Origin: Astrothelium macrocarpum
Taxonomy: Eukaryota; Ascomycota; Dothideomycetes; Trypetheliales; Trypetheliaceae
Reading direction: 5' to 3'
Assembly: GCA_021030915.1 (NCBI GenBank)
Contig: JAGEMR010000003.1
Span: 582,016-646,015 of the forward strand
DNA length: 64,000 nucleotides
A program made the position numbers and the translations under genes. Position 1 is the stretch's first letter. Every line of letters starts with the position of its first letter. Below the pieces are notes generated by a model. The model did not search any database. It saw only the letters and a program-made list of their open reading frames with translations, and was not told the origin of the DNA. Below, piece by piece: positions 45,793 to 56,988 of the stretch.

Positions 45793-48324
45793 CTAGGGCC
45801 CAGACGCGCCAGGCAGGTCCCTGCTGGGATCCGGAGGAGGGGGAGGCGGCGGGAGACCACCCGGGACAAACTGTCCAGGCGGCCCCCAGCTCGCCATGCC
45901 GGCATACCCGCCGGCCCCGTATCCTCCGGTCCCGCCCTGGCCAGCAGCCGGCTGCGGCCGGTGCTGGAAAGGGTTCCCCCCCACGGCATACCCCGAAGGG
46001 TATGTGGTGGTGGTCGGGGGGGCCCCGGCGGCACCATACGGAATCGCTCCGTATGGTGGTACGCCCACCGGGGCAGCAGGACCAGGCCACTGTGTGGCTT
46101 CCTGGTAGGGACTGGGGGCTTCCACGCCCTGCCATGGGCCCCTATGGGCACCACCACCGAAGTGCTGGTGGCCCGTCAGAGCGCCATAGCCGACGCGGTC
46201 GCGCTGGGCGTCGAAACGCCCACCCCGAGTCCCCTGGGCGCCACCACGTCGCCCTCCTCGCGAACGACGACCCGCACCGCGGCTACCCCCGTACATGTTG
46301 TCGGGGCGGGGGTACCGAGGATACGAGCCATCGTCGGAGAAGGCTTGGTGGTGGTGGTGAGATGGTGCGCTGCCGGGTCGGCTGCGACTTGTGGGGCGAC
46401 GGAAGGAGGAGCCTCCCCTGGGTCTAGGACCCCTTTCCGTTTTCAATTTGATTTTTTCGTTGTGGGTCTCCGTTTTGACCCGTTCCGCCTCATCATCCGA
46501 GCATTCGTCGTCGGATGGCCTGGGGGACTCCCCGTCTCTGCCGACGGCGTCAGTCCCCCTGACTTTGGCCAGGCTGGATGTTTTGATTTCCCCGGTGCCT
46601 TCCTTGAAATAATGGATTAGGTCACCGGTTTTGAGGTCCAGCTTCTCGATGAGGCTTGGGTTCTGGAGATACACAACGAACCTCGGTTTCGAGGTGATGG
46701 CAATGATGTCGGAGATTTGGCCAATGATCATCTTGTCCGGGCGACACAGGGGGGTTCCCTCCTCAAAAACCGACTGTTCTCCACTGAGTCTGCCTCTGAT
46801 GAGAACAATCTTCTCATTCGGGATGATTTTTTCGATCTGGCCCAAGACAGCGGTGTCTCCATTTCCGAATTGGCCAGCAAGGTTGGAGGCCTCGTATTCT
46901 TGGCGGTCTTGAGCTTCGTTGGAGGACAGGTCGTCCTCGGCATCATCACCGGCATTGTCTTCTTCCTCAGTGTTCATCATGAGGGAATTGACTTGATTGG
47001 CTTTCAGAATGTTCCCGTAACTCTCCGATTCTTCTCCGTTGTCCTCTTCCTCCAGGTTGATTTGGTCAATGCCCAGATTTTCGAGGTTGGTCTCAAGCTG
47101 TTCCTTTGCTTGTGTCCTCGACTTGTGAGGAATGAGGCCGACTGGGCCGGCTGATGGCACAGCTTCTTCAGATTCATCATCGCTTGAATCTTCATCATCA
47201 GAGTCATTAGAGCTGACTTCGGATACGATTTCGCCAGCTTCGGCTACTTGGCCGATAATATCTTCGTCATCATCAGAGCCCACTGGGCTGTTTTCAGGAT
47301 CGGGGTCACCAGCTTCGGCTTCTTGGCCGACTTTATCATCATCAATGTCATCATTCTGTTAAAGTAATAGTCAGCTTAGTTGTTAGTTCAGGGGACGGAA
47401 TGTTTCTTACAGCTCCATCGTATTGGCCAACGCTTGGTGGTGACGATGGTTGGTAGTCTGTCTCTGGTGAGATGTTGGTGTAGGCAGTTGGGTGGTAAGA
47501 GGTCGGCGGGTAAAAGACTGGTGAAGAGGAAGTAGGAGCGGCAACGGTGGGTGGGTAAGCAGATGGCACATCATTTGGTGTGCTAGTGGCAGATGATACA
47601 CCATTGGGTGTAATAGTGGCAAGTAGGGCACCATTAGGTGCAATATTGGTTGTAGGAGGGAGGACAACGGTAGGTGGGACACCCGTAGGTGTAATAGTGG
47701 CAAATGGGGCATCATCAGATGCAATAGTAGTGGTATGTGGGACACCCGTAGATGTAATAGTGGCAAGAGGAGCACCATCAGGTGCAATAGTGGTGATATT
47801 TTCGACACCAGCAGGTATAATAGCAGTTGTATGTGGGACACCAGTAGGTGTGATAGTGGCAGATGGTACACCATTTGGTGTACTAGTGGCAGGTGGGGCA
47901 CCATTAGGTGCAATAGTGGTCGTAGGTGGGACACCATCAGGTGTAATAGTGGCAGGTAGAGCACCATTAGGCGCGGTAGTGGTAGGTAGAGCGAAATTCA
48001 GTGCACCGGGTTCGTTAAGTTGTCCAAGTCCCGGAATTGCAAAGGCGTTACGTCTGTATTAACGAGTTAGCTTATTGAGGCCAATTTTAGAGGGGTCAGT
48101 ATACTTTCGGGGACTTTCAGCCACTTCTCGACAAGCTCGGTATTTGACCGGTTGTAGTTGAGGTGTGGCTTCGGCTAACTGGTCTATCCATATATGTCTT
48201 CAAGGATAGCCAGTCAGCTTGGCTTCAAGTTATTTGACTTGAAGCAGATTAGCTAACAACGGTAGACGTACGCTTGGCCAGAATCATTGCTCCCATTGCT
48301 TTCGTTGTTATCGTGGTCAGCCAT
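45793..48324 (-). CDS. naf1: H/ACA ribonucleoprotein assembly factor Naf1-like protein
   Basis: Exons are 48272-48324, 48105-48197, 47411-48053 and 45793-47355 (783 aa). The phases of three introns (48198-48265, 48054-48104, 47356-47410) all close. It starts MADHDNNESNGSNDSGQ, then HIWIDQLAEATPQLQPVKYR. Exon 3 encodes a Thr/Pro-rich repeat domain (separate entry). Exon 4 starts with acidic stretches (GSDDDEDIIGQ, SSNDSDDEDSSDDESEE). The Gar1/Naf1-type beta-barrel follows at about residues 430-525: AVLGQIEKIIPNEKIVLIRG, EEGTPLC, DKMIIGQISDIIAI, SKPRFVVYL, KTGDLIHYF. The C-terminus is Arg/Gly then Gly/Pro/Tyr rich. Naf1 binds the pseudouridine synthase of H/ACA snoRNPs during assembly and is later replaced by Gar1. 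Domain order and acidic flanks fit Naf1, not the smaller Gar1. It diverges from alg9 over 465 bp. Confidence 0.82.
47560..48000 (-). repeat. Coding minisatellite in naf1 exon 3 (~30-33 bp units)
   Basis: About 13 degenerate copies of a 10-11 residue unit with consensus T-[I/S/T]-[A/T]-P-x-[G/D]-[A/V]-P-x-[A/T]. Examples are TITPDGVPPTT, TIAPNGAPPA, TSTPNGVPSA, TITPTGVPHTT and TIAPDGAPLA. In DNA this is a 30-33 bp unit built around ACTATTACACC...GGTGT. Two sub-types (APNGA and TPxGV) alternate, so a higher-order period of about 63-66 bp is likely. All units keep frame on the minus strand. One copy is broken by PTVVLPPTTN. Confidence 0.85.
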
Positions 48325-48789
48325 GGTTGTCAGTGAGTTGCCAACGTGTCTTGACGCGACGTTTTGAGATGCGCGTTTCTGAAAGCTAACCGTTGCTCTC
48401 GTAAAGGCTGGTGAAGCTCGGAGGTTGGTCTTGTGCAGGCAGTAGGCAGATTACAAGCTGTATAGCAGGTAGCAGAAAAGAAGCAGAGTGACACTGTGGT
48501 TGTAGAAGGAGCGAGAGCGAGGAGGGGAGGAATAAATTTTGGCCAAGGTGGGGCATCAGGCAGCCGCATGGCCTGTGCGTCCCGCGTACCTGCGCAACCG
48601 ACGCGGACCCTGGCCCTCTGCCATCACCGCGTCCTTCACTCAAGCCCTTACCGCTTCACTTTCCACACTATTCAATATTGTCTAATATCACTTCGGCCTC
48701 CCTCATGCTCCTACTGACTTCGCTCAACCTCCCAAAAATTCAACAAAATCAGCGTGACTTATTTTGTTGAGTCACACTGCGTCACCACC
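48325..48789. promoter_or_regulatory. Divergent naf1/alg9 promoter region
   Basis: 465 bp between two divergent start codons. No specific operator was recognised. Plus-strand sequence shortly before alg9 (about 48650-48760) is pyrimidine rich, as is common near fungal transcription starts. The alg9 start has a good context (CACCATGG). Confidence 0.4.
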
Positions 48790-50621
48790 ATGGAGCGCCC
48801 CCCTGCACCTTTCCATATCGACACGTTCAAAGCGTTTGCCATATTCCTCACTGCGAGGCTGGTTGCCTCACTTTACTCCCCAATCCAGGATTGTGATGAA
48901 GTCTACAATTATTGGGAGCCCACTCATTACCTCAACCATGGTTATGGCCTACAGACCTGGGAATATTCTCCTGAATATGCTATCCGTAGCTGGACCTATA
49001 TCGGGCTGCATGCCTTGGCCTTGCTGCCTGCCCGCCTCCTTCCTGTAGGCTCGAAGATGTTGGAATTTTACTTTCTCAGGCTTGTGCTGGCATTTTTCTG
49101 TGCTACATCAGAGGCAAAGTTGTTCTCTGTCATCTCTAGAACCTTGAACCCTAGAGTAGCTATAATGTTCCTAATAATTATGATATCGTGTACCGGAATG
49201 TTCCATGCTTCCACAGCATATCTACCCTCGACCTTCTCCATGTATACCACTATGCTTGGCATGGCTGCTTTTATGAATTGGCGTGGACAAATCAGAACTG
49301 GTGAAGGCATCTTCTGGATAGGTCTGGGCGGTGTTCTGGGATGGCCATTCGCAATGACCATGGCAATTCCTTACCTAGTAGAAGAGCTTGTAATTGCCTG
49401 GGCTCTACAAGACTCCAAGAGTCTCTTCTGGCGATTGACAGATGGAGTTGTCAAGGTTCTTGTAATACTGGTACTAAAAATCCGTCGAATTCCCAAAGTC
49501 GTGTTTCTTGCTAAACGCTACTAGGCATTCCAAACTTGCATTGATACATTTTTCTACAAGAAACTTGTTTGTGTCCCTCTGAACATTGTATGGTACAATG
49601 TCTTTAGCTCAGGTAAAGGGCCGAACATGTACGGCACGGAGCCATGGGACTTTTATTTGCGCAACTTGATCTTGAATTTCAACATCTGGTTCTTGCTTGC
49701 ATTGCTTGCCATGCCTCTGGTATTAGTGCAGTCCTCTTTGGGAAAACAGCATGCATCAAGACAGAACCTTATGCGCGCCATGGTCTTCGTTGCGCCTATG
49801 TACATCTGGTTAGTTATTTTCTCAATTCAACCTCACAAAGAGGAACGCTTCATGTATCCAGCATATCCATCCATCGCTCTGAATGCTGCATTCTCCTTGC
49901 ATGTACTGTTGTCGTTATTTGGTTCATCAAACCCACAATCCCTTGTTGGAAGAATCTCTCCTCAAATCAAGCTGGCGTTTGTGAGCGCAAGCATGCTTAC
50001 TGCTGTGGGACTGGGTATCTGGAGAGCAGTTGGTATGACTACTGCCTACTCTACACCCTTGCAAATTTACGCTCCATTACACACTCCCGGCATGACACAA
50101 CCTGGCAATGTTGTCTGCCTGGGTAAGGAATGGTACCGATTCCCCTCTTCTTACCTTCTACCAAAAGGCGTTCGACCCAAGTTTGTCAAGAGCGAGTTCA
50201 AGGGTTTGCTTCCGGGTGAATTCAGAGAGGCCAACGTAGGCTTTGGTATATATCCCGGCACATGGCTCATTCCTCCTGGCATGAACGATGAAAATAGAGA
50301 AGACCCAGGGAAATATGTAAGTGCAATGACCAGACACGTATTGGAAGAAGAGTAGAGCTGATTGTGCCGTAGACTGATGTTGCACGCTGCGATTTCATGG
50401 TTGACTCTCTGTTTTCAAACTCTGAACCAACCCAGCATGAACCTCTATATGTGCTAGACGATATTACTTGGGAGCCATTGCTTTGTGAAGCATTTCTTGA
50501 TGCCAATGACACGAGCATACTTGGGCGTCTTGGAGCTTTACCCAACTGGGACATTATACCGGAACGCTTTCACCGTAAATGGGGAAAATATTGTCTTTTG
50601 AAGCGAAAGACCCGCAAATGA
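48790..50621 (+). CDS. alg9: ER alpha-1,2-mannosyltransferase Alg9 (GT22)
   Basis: Adds the seventh and ninth mannoses to the lumenal dolichol-linked glycan during N-glycan assembly. Exons are 48790-49470, 49525-50316 and 50373-50621 (573 aa). Intron 1 (49471-49524, GTACTA ... CTAG) joins VKVLVIL to AFQTCIDTFFYKK. Intron 2 (50317-50372, GTAAGT ... GTAG) joins EDPGKY to TDVARCDFMVDSLF. Without it the frame stops after HVLEEE and loses the conserved tail. Family signatures are present: QDCDEVYNYWEPTHYLNHG, GLQTWEYSPEYAIRSW, the lumenal LVCVPLNIVWYNVF, and HKEERFMYPAYPSIALN. There are multiple hydrophobic spans throughout, as expected of a polytopic ER enzyme, and the length is close to other Alg9 proteins. 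Confidence 0.94.
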
Positions 50622-50870
50622 CACTTAGCCATTTGAAAGAGTATTGTTTTTGGCGAGTATCCCATGGCCTGCGTTTTGCCTCTTTTGGGAAAAAGACCCG
50701 GGCGATAACCAGAGGCTAGGCCTCTGTTGCGGACGACCCCACATCTTCACCATCACCTTATCACATTGCTTAGGCATTGCTCCCAACCATGGACTGCGCA
50801 GTACGCTTAGATGCTCGTTTGCTCTCTCTTTTACTTCACTACAAGACAATATCCTTGGACCTAGTTTTCC

Positions 50871-52298
50871 ATGGCGAAAATCAAGCTTTGGCTATATAGC
50901 AATTGCAATCCGAGCCAGCTCAAACAAGCCGCAATCCAGATATACGAGCAGAATGTTCAAGACCTTAAGACTGTGACTTTTGTTTGTTTCGTCGCAATAG
51001 CATTGACATGGTCTTTGTTTACGATTGTCTGGCGGGCGAAACGAAAGACACCATCTCGATCCCGATCACCAGATCTCGAGAAACCAACCGCTCAAAGGCC
51101 GTCTGACAGGAAACCTGGAGGTAAAATTAATCCATGTAACCTCTTTCTGACTTCTTTTTTTGTCATTGACATTCCCAATTTTCAGTCTGGATTTCCCAAG
51201 ACTTCACCCGTCCTCCTGCACCACCCTACCCAGACTGGTCCGTCCACAACACCAAACCCCTCCCTTACCGCCCGTTCCGCCATGGCCCCAAGTACAACAT
51301 CAACATGGGCCTTCGTCCCATGGCTTGGGATGAATGGATCGAGCTCGACAATCACTTCCCACACTTCCACGCCACCAAAGCACGCCGCATTCAAGAGCGC
51401 GGCTCTCGCTGCTGCCGTACTGCGCCCGTCGCACAGGACGCCGCGATTGAACTCGTCGAAGAGCTCTGCAGCTACCTACCTCAGCGATATCCAAGCCTCT
51501 ACCAAGCCAGCCCCGACGGGAGCGGCATGACGAATCTGCTCACGGGGGAAACCTTCGACATCTCTGTGCGGCCGTTGGCCGAGGATCCGATGCAAATGGC
51601 AGCGCGAATGGTGCAAGACGATCTCGCCATCATGATTGAGGGAGAAGACGGGCAGTATTACCTGCAGGCGGGCGCGATTCTGTTGGCTGGGTTCTGGCGG
51701 CTGGAAGACAAGTTTGGCATGCCGTTGAGCGAGATCCATACGTCGGGGGAGGTGCCGCAGTTTCGGGAGAAGCTGGAGAAGGGGATGATGAATTTCTTTA
51801 GGAGGATAAAGCCTGAGAATCCGGTATTGAGGAACAATTATTTCATTCAGGTGGATGACGAACTGGCATGGAGTAGTAGTATTGGGAGTGAGGATGCGGA
51901 GGGGATTGGTTGGTATACGGCCGAGAAAAATAAGGCGATTGGACATCATTATTTTAGAAGCGAGCGGCAGAGTCTTCGACGGTATGCACTTGCGGTTTCC
52001 GGTTTTGGTATCATGGTCCAAAGCTAACAGTGTCTTTTCCAGCCTCCCTCGCTCTGGTGGTGTCGTCTTTACAATCCGAACCTATTTCCACCCAATTACG
52101 GATATTTGCCAAGAGCCGTATGTTCCAGGCCGCTTAGCTTCAGCGGTCCGCAGCTGGGGCGATGATGTCTCAAAGTACAAAGGCAAGGAACGCTACGGAG
52201 AGGTGCTGCTGGAGTATTTGGATAAAAAGCACGAGGAACAAGTTGCGGCTGGTTTGGATTTGAGTAAGGAAGACGAGGCGAGGGCATATCCATATTAG
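50871..52298 (+). CDS. Membrane-anchored DUF3445-family protein (heme-dependent N-demethylase-like)
   Basis: Exons are 50871-51120, 51186-51981 and 52043-52298 (433 aa). Introns 51121-51185 (GTAAAA ... TCAG) and 51982-52042 (GTATGC ... CCAG) keep frame. One membrane helix lies near residues 34-54 (TVTFVCFVAIALTWSLFTIV), followed by a basic linker. The body reads as the DUF3445 fold: PYRPFRHGPKYNINMGLRPM, DEWIELDNHFPHFHATKARR, QDDLAIMIEGEDGQYYLQAG, LLAGFWRLEDKFGMPLSEIH, and RLPRSGGVVFTIRTYFHP near the end. Bacterial members of this family include a heme-dependent oxidative N-demethylase. Whether the fungal protein is an enzyme is unknown, and the family name is recalled, not searched. It lies 249 bp after alg9 on the same strand. 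Confidence 0.8.
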
Positions 52299-52520
52299 AT
52301 TGCATATCTGTGATCTTTTGGTTGAGCTGTCATTGAATCTTATTGTACATCGTAATTTCTCAAAACATCTTTTACCAGACAGTTCAGAGCAGTCAGCTCC
52401 GTCCCAGCTCGGGCATATGTCCGTCCTAAATTCTAAAAACGTTCAAAGACATAGCAACACATCGCCACAAGCCAGATCTCTGTCTGTATCGTCCAACATC
52501 CTCTTCGGTACAGGATATTC

Positions 52521-54290
52521 TCAAACATCGCTCTTTCTCCTCCGCTCCTTTCTCAACCTCGCCTTCCTCACCCCTTCCTCCACCTTCTTCTCCCTCCATC
52601 CACACCCGTCCGCAAACTCACACACCCCACACTTAAACGCCTCCTCCACCTCCACGCCCTTCACCTCCCTCTCGCCTCTCCACCACTTCATCTCATCCTT
52701 GACATACCCCTCAAACACCTCCCTATCGAACACAAACGCCCGTGTCCCCAACACCTCCCCCTCCGCCGCACTCCGATACGTCGCCGTCAGCAGCGGCGAC
52801 AGCACCGGCACCACCGCCTCCTCCGCGCTAGCCGAGCTCGCCGGGAACGTGCGCGCATACTCCTCCAGCATCAGCTCCCACAGCGCATCCAGCGTATTGT
52901 GACTCGCGAATTCCTCCACAACCGCGGCACGATCGCCAAACAGCTCGGAGGACTGCGAGGACTGCGACGACGTCGAGGGGAGGAAGGAGACGTCGGCGGA
53001 GGAGAGCTGCGCGAGGAAGGGCGCGGAGAAGGGCGCGGACCCGTTGAGCCGGTACCGCTTGCAGAAGGAGGCGATGGGCAGCGCGGTAGCGGCGGACGTG
53101 AGTGTGTTGAGGAGATGGTGGTACAGCATAAGCTGGATCTGGGTGGGGCGTGTGGCGGCGCCAGAGGGGATGGTGCGTCGGCGTGTGGTCTTGACGTCTT
53201 GGAGGTAGATCTGTAGGGGTGGGTCTTTGGGGGAGGCCTTTGAGGGTGTGGAGTTGGGAGTCTCGATGGTTTCGCTGCCGGAGGATTTGAAAAAGTCTTC
53301 GAGCGTGGTTTGGTTTGGGTCGAGCTGCGGCTGGGCTTCATCAGCAGTCTTGATATTTTCATCCGTCTCCGCTGTCTTGAGCAACTTTTCTCCTGCGTCT
53401 TGATCTGGACATGTGTATGAGAGCTCGTCTATTACTCCATTGACAAGCTCGCCTTCAACAAACCCCCATATTTCAAGTTCTCTAGTCATTCCAGTGACTC
53501 TCAACGTTCTTAGACCTTGAATAACATTCCATATCCTTAATCCGTACATGTCTTCTTTTGTCCTGGTAGTTACGGGGACGGTCTTGTGAACCTGCTCCTC
53601 GAGAGCCTGCATCCATCAGCGATTGATAGTATAATTTCAACCCGGTAAGTGTTCACCTTGTGCACCACTGTCCCCTGCTTCATGGCAGGTGTTGCACGCT
53701 TCCGCCCAAACTTAACGAGCGTGTACCAATACTGCAGCTCACACCATGCTGGAGAAGAGAGATCCGTAACACTCAATGGTTTCTTTGGGGCTGTCCGAAA
53801 ACGTAGGATGGGTGATCGCGTGTCTTCAGGAGATGCCTCAACCTCAGGTTCAACAGAGGTTTGGCGTTCAGCTTCTGGCCTATCATCCTGAGCAACTAGA
53901 CGCTGTCAGTCCGTCAGTCGCAAGCACTGATGACTCCCTAGTATCTCTTGGCTTACTACGGAATGCCGTGCGAGATGGCTCGTCGTATTCAATCTCAATT
54001 GACGTGTCACGTATAGCGTTTGGAAGGATTGGCCATGCCAAGTCCCCTTGCAGAGTATTGTTTCTTTCCACAATTTTTGGAACAATCGCAGTCTTTGGGC
54101 TCGACAAGGGTGCATCTTCTTCAATGTTCTCGAGCACGAGCGGCTTGACTGCCGCAGACTCTAGCAAAGACAATACGCCATCAAGGACTTGTTGGTCACC
54201 GTCATCCAGATCCGATCCATAGTCGCTCTCTGCATTTTCAACATCAAAAGAAGTCAGGTAAGAGCGGCTTTGCAACTTGTTGAACGCCAT
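52521..54290 (-). CDS. exo5: Exonuclease V (Exo5/Dem1), mitochondrial single-strand exonuclease
   Basis: Exons are 53957-54290, 53657-53874 and 52521-53606 (545 aa). Introns are 53875-53956 (GTAAGC ... CCAG, phase 1) and 53607-53656 (GTGAAC ... GCAG, phase 0). The ATG at 54290 is the first true start; the frame extends upstream only from a GTG. The protein has an RecB-type nuclease core with an Fe-S cluster. The first cysteine is in SVTDLSSPAWCELQYWYTLV and the last group in AFKCGVCEFADGCGW. Between them are KQGTVVHKALEEQVH, ELEIWGFVEGELVNGVIDEL, PPLQIYLQDVKTTRRRTIPS and RPTQIQLMLYHHLLNTL, which carry the catalytic Glu, Asp and Lys expected in this fold. The N-terminal ~110 residues are acidic and variable. 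In yeast the enzyme maintains mitochondrial DNA. The 3' half is G+C rich. Confidence 0.9.
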
Positions 54291-54679
54291 ACGCCGCCAT
54301 TGCCTAGGGAGAAGCACTGTTGATGACTGCTAGTCCCAGACGGTGGCTGAATGGGGAATGGTGGTCTGCGTCATGATGGCCTGCATCTGGTGGCGCTTAG
54401 ACAATGAATAAACAAAACTTCAACTGGAAACTTTGATACTCAAGTACTGGATGTACCCGGCAATGAAAGTCCTGTTCTCTCAACATTCAAGAGGATTCTG
54501 ATACCTACAGCTTCGGTGATCCGCTTTCTTGTAAGCCCGACGCTGTTCGGCCTTAGCATCGGGAATATGGTAAAGCTGTCTCCAAATTTTTATTCATGTC
54601 ATTTACGTGTACATACACTCTCTTGTCAACATTTGCTACTCTTTTCTCATAACATTGTCTCCAACTGTTTCTTCACACT
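54291..54679. promoter_or_regulatory. Divergent exo5/Sym1-like promoter
   Basis: 389 bp separate the start codons of two genes for probable mitochondrial proteins, so co-regulation is possible. No named operator was recognised. The sequence just before the downstream start is T-rich. Confidence 0.35.
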
Positions 54680-55720
54680 ATGAGGGTGTTGTTGGCTTCG
54701 GCACAGCATTGTCTGCGCCGAAGCCTCCAGCAAACGCACCCACGGTCTCATTTATTCTCATCCAAACCTCTGCGCAGACTAGAGTCCACGAGCACGAAAT
54801 CTTCAAAACCTTCCTTAGATAAAGATGTCACGAACCCAAAGATCACATCAACCACCCCCAAACCGTCCACTTCCGCTAAACCCACCTCTCGCATACTCAC
54901 CACCCTCCTCATCCCAATCCGAGCCTACAGCCGCATCCAGCAACGCCGTCCCTACCTCACCCAGGTTGCCTCGTCCATAATCATCTACACCCTCGGCGAC
55001 CTCTCCGCCCAGACCTTAACCTCCTACAACACTCGCACCACCTTCCTAGAATCCTACGACCCCTTCAAAACCCTCCGCGCCATCATCATCGGCGCCGGCA
55101 TCTCCCTTCCCACCTACCACTGGTTCATCTTCCTCGGCAACTCCCCTCGCTTCACCGTGACTCTCCCTCCCTTCGTGCTCCGCCAGCTCACCCAGTGGCT
55201 GCCCTCCATCTCTTCGGCGCAGCAACGCATCCAATTCGCGCTCAGCCTCACCTTCCGCGTCATCACCAACCAGCTCGTCTTCACGCCCATCTTCCTCGGC
55301 TACTTCTTCACCGCACACGCGCTGCTCACACCGCTCGTCTCGCCGTCGCCCTCGCTGGCTGCGCTTCCTTCGCCCGCACAGCTGGGCGAGAAGCTGGCGC
55401 AGACGCTGCCACCCGGGTTTGTGAATAGCTGGAAGGTGTGGCCGGCGGTGACGGCGGTGAGCTTGACCGTCGTGGCACCGCAGTTTCGGGCGATATTTGC
55501 GGGTGGGGTTGCGATTGGGTGGCAGACATATTTAGGCGTGTTGAATCTGAGGGGTGCCGAGCGTGCTGCACAGGATGAGGAGAGAGACAAAGCGGAGGAG
55601 AGCAGCCAGGAGCGAGTGAAGGATGGCAATGCTCGAACACGAGAACCAGTGAATGCGGTGCAGAGGAAGTCTGGGGAGAAGGCTGCTCAGGGAGAGGGCC
55701 GAGTTGCAGTTGCGGCGTGA
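54680..55720 (+). CDS. Mpv17/PMP22-family inner-membrane protein (Sym1-like)
   Basis: Single exon, 346 aa. The N-terminal ~40 residues are basic and Ser-rich without acidic residues until ~36 (RRSLQQTHPRSHLFSSKPLR), a likely mitochondrial presequence. The Mpv17 fold is recognised by QRRPYLTQVASSIIIYTLGD, LSAQTL, DPFKTLRAIIIGAGISLPTY, HWFIFLG, NQLVFTPIFLGYFF, FVNSWKVWPAVTAVSLTVVA and PQFRAIFAGGVAIGWQTYLG. Four hydrophobic spans fit the family. Relative to minimal Mpv17 proteins, the lumenal loop between helices is enlarged and a ~60-residue charged tail is added. Members are channel-like proteins of the mitochondrial or peroxisomal membrane. Confidence 0.9.
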   Translation: MRVLLASAQHCLRRSLQQTHPRSHLFSSKPLRRLESTSTKSSKPSLDKDVTNPKITSTTPKPSTSAKPTSRILTTLLIPIRAYSRIQQRRPYLTQVASSIIIYTLGDLSAQTLTSYNTRTTFLESYDPFKTLRAIIIGAGISLPTYHWFIFLGNSPRFTVTLPPFVLRQLTQWLPSISSAQQRIQFALSLTFRVITNQLVFTPIFLGYFFTAHALLTPLVSPSPSLAALPSPAQLGEKLAQTLPPGFVNSWKVWPAVTAVSLTVVAPQFRAIFAGGVAIGWQTYLGVLNLRGAERAAQDEERDKAEESSQERVKDGNARTREPVNAVQRKSGEKAAQGEGRVAVAA

Positions 55721-56359
55721 GTCTTTACAATGAGTAGATTCGCGACGTAGCGATGCGTGATGTTTTACAACAGCGCTTCCAAAGTTTGCCTTTCTGGCGT
55801 ATGAAGATTACTCGATTTACAGGATCAAACACCGCCGGCGCTTGGAATCTTAACGGAACAACGGCACAAGCAGTGCAGTATGGCATAGAGCACATCGAGT
55901 ATGACGCACTTGACTATTGGATAGAATACATAGACTTGTCACAATCTATTACAACATCCTTCTAAGCCGCTTGGCCTTGAACGCGCAATCCTTGAACTCG
56001 TTTGTTTACTCATCGCGCGTTTTCGGGTCACGCATGGAAAGATGTCACATGGCAAGCAAAATTACTAGAAGTCACGGGCAGAATCAAATTTGAATTTGTC
56101 AATGTCATCAATTCATGCAACTGCAGCTGATTATGATACACGCATGAATGTCAACCCCTCCCGATTCATCGAGCCAGTAGAGCAAAGGCAGTAAGTGCCG
56201 AAAGTAATTCACCCATTTCCATCAACCCATTGCAATAGTGATCCCCGAACTCCATAGAGAATGCCACCCCATCACATGCAACCTGAAGAAGCCATGGTTG
56301 ATGTTGTTGTCATTAACGCGATGAGGGACGAAGATGATGTGAGAGAAAGAGCGAAACGC
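55721..56359. other. Convergent 3' flanks (Sym1-like gene and histone H3)
   Basis: About 640 bp of intergenic sequence with no supported ORF. I see no animal-type histone stem-loop, as expected for a fungus with polyadenylated histone mRNA. Confidence 0.35.

Positions 56360-56988
<629 letters not shown>

Noticed and set aside
45765..46620. Plus-strand ORFs of about 220 codons opposite naf1
   Set aside because: Arg/Gly/Pro-rich mirror of the naf1 low-complexity tail, with no start context or family.
47407..47967. Minus-strand 186-codon ORF rich in Leu/His/Pro
   Set aside because: Out-of-frame reading of the naf1 minisatellite; the in-frame reading connects to both neighbouring exons.
50317..50355. 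alg9 ending at the TAG at 50353-50355
   Set aside because: The preceding bases are a GTAAGT donor; splicing to 50373 restores the conserved C-terminal tail.
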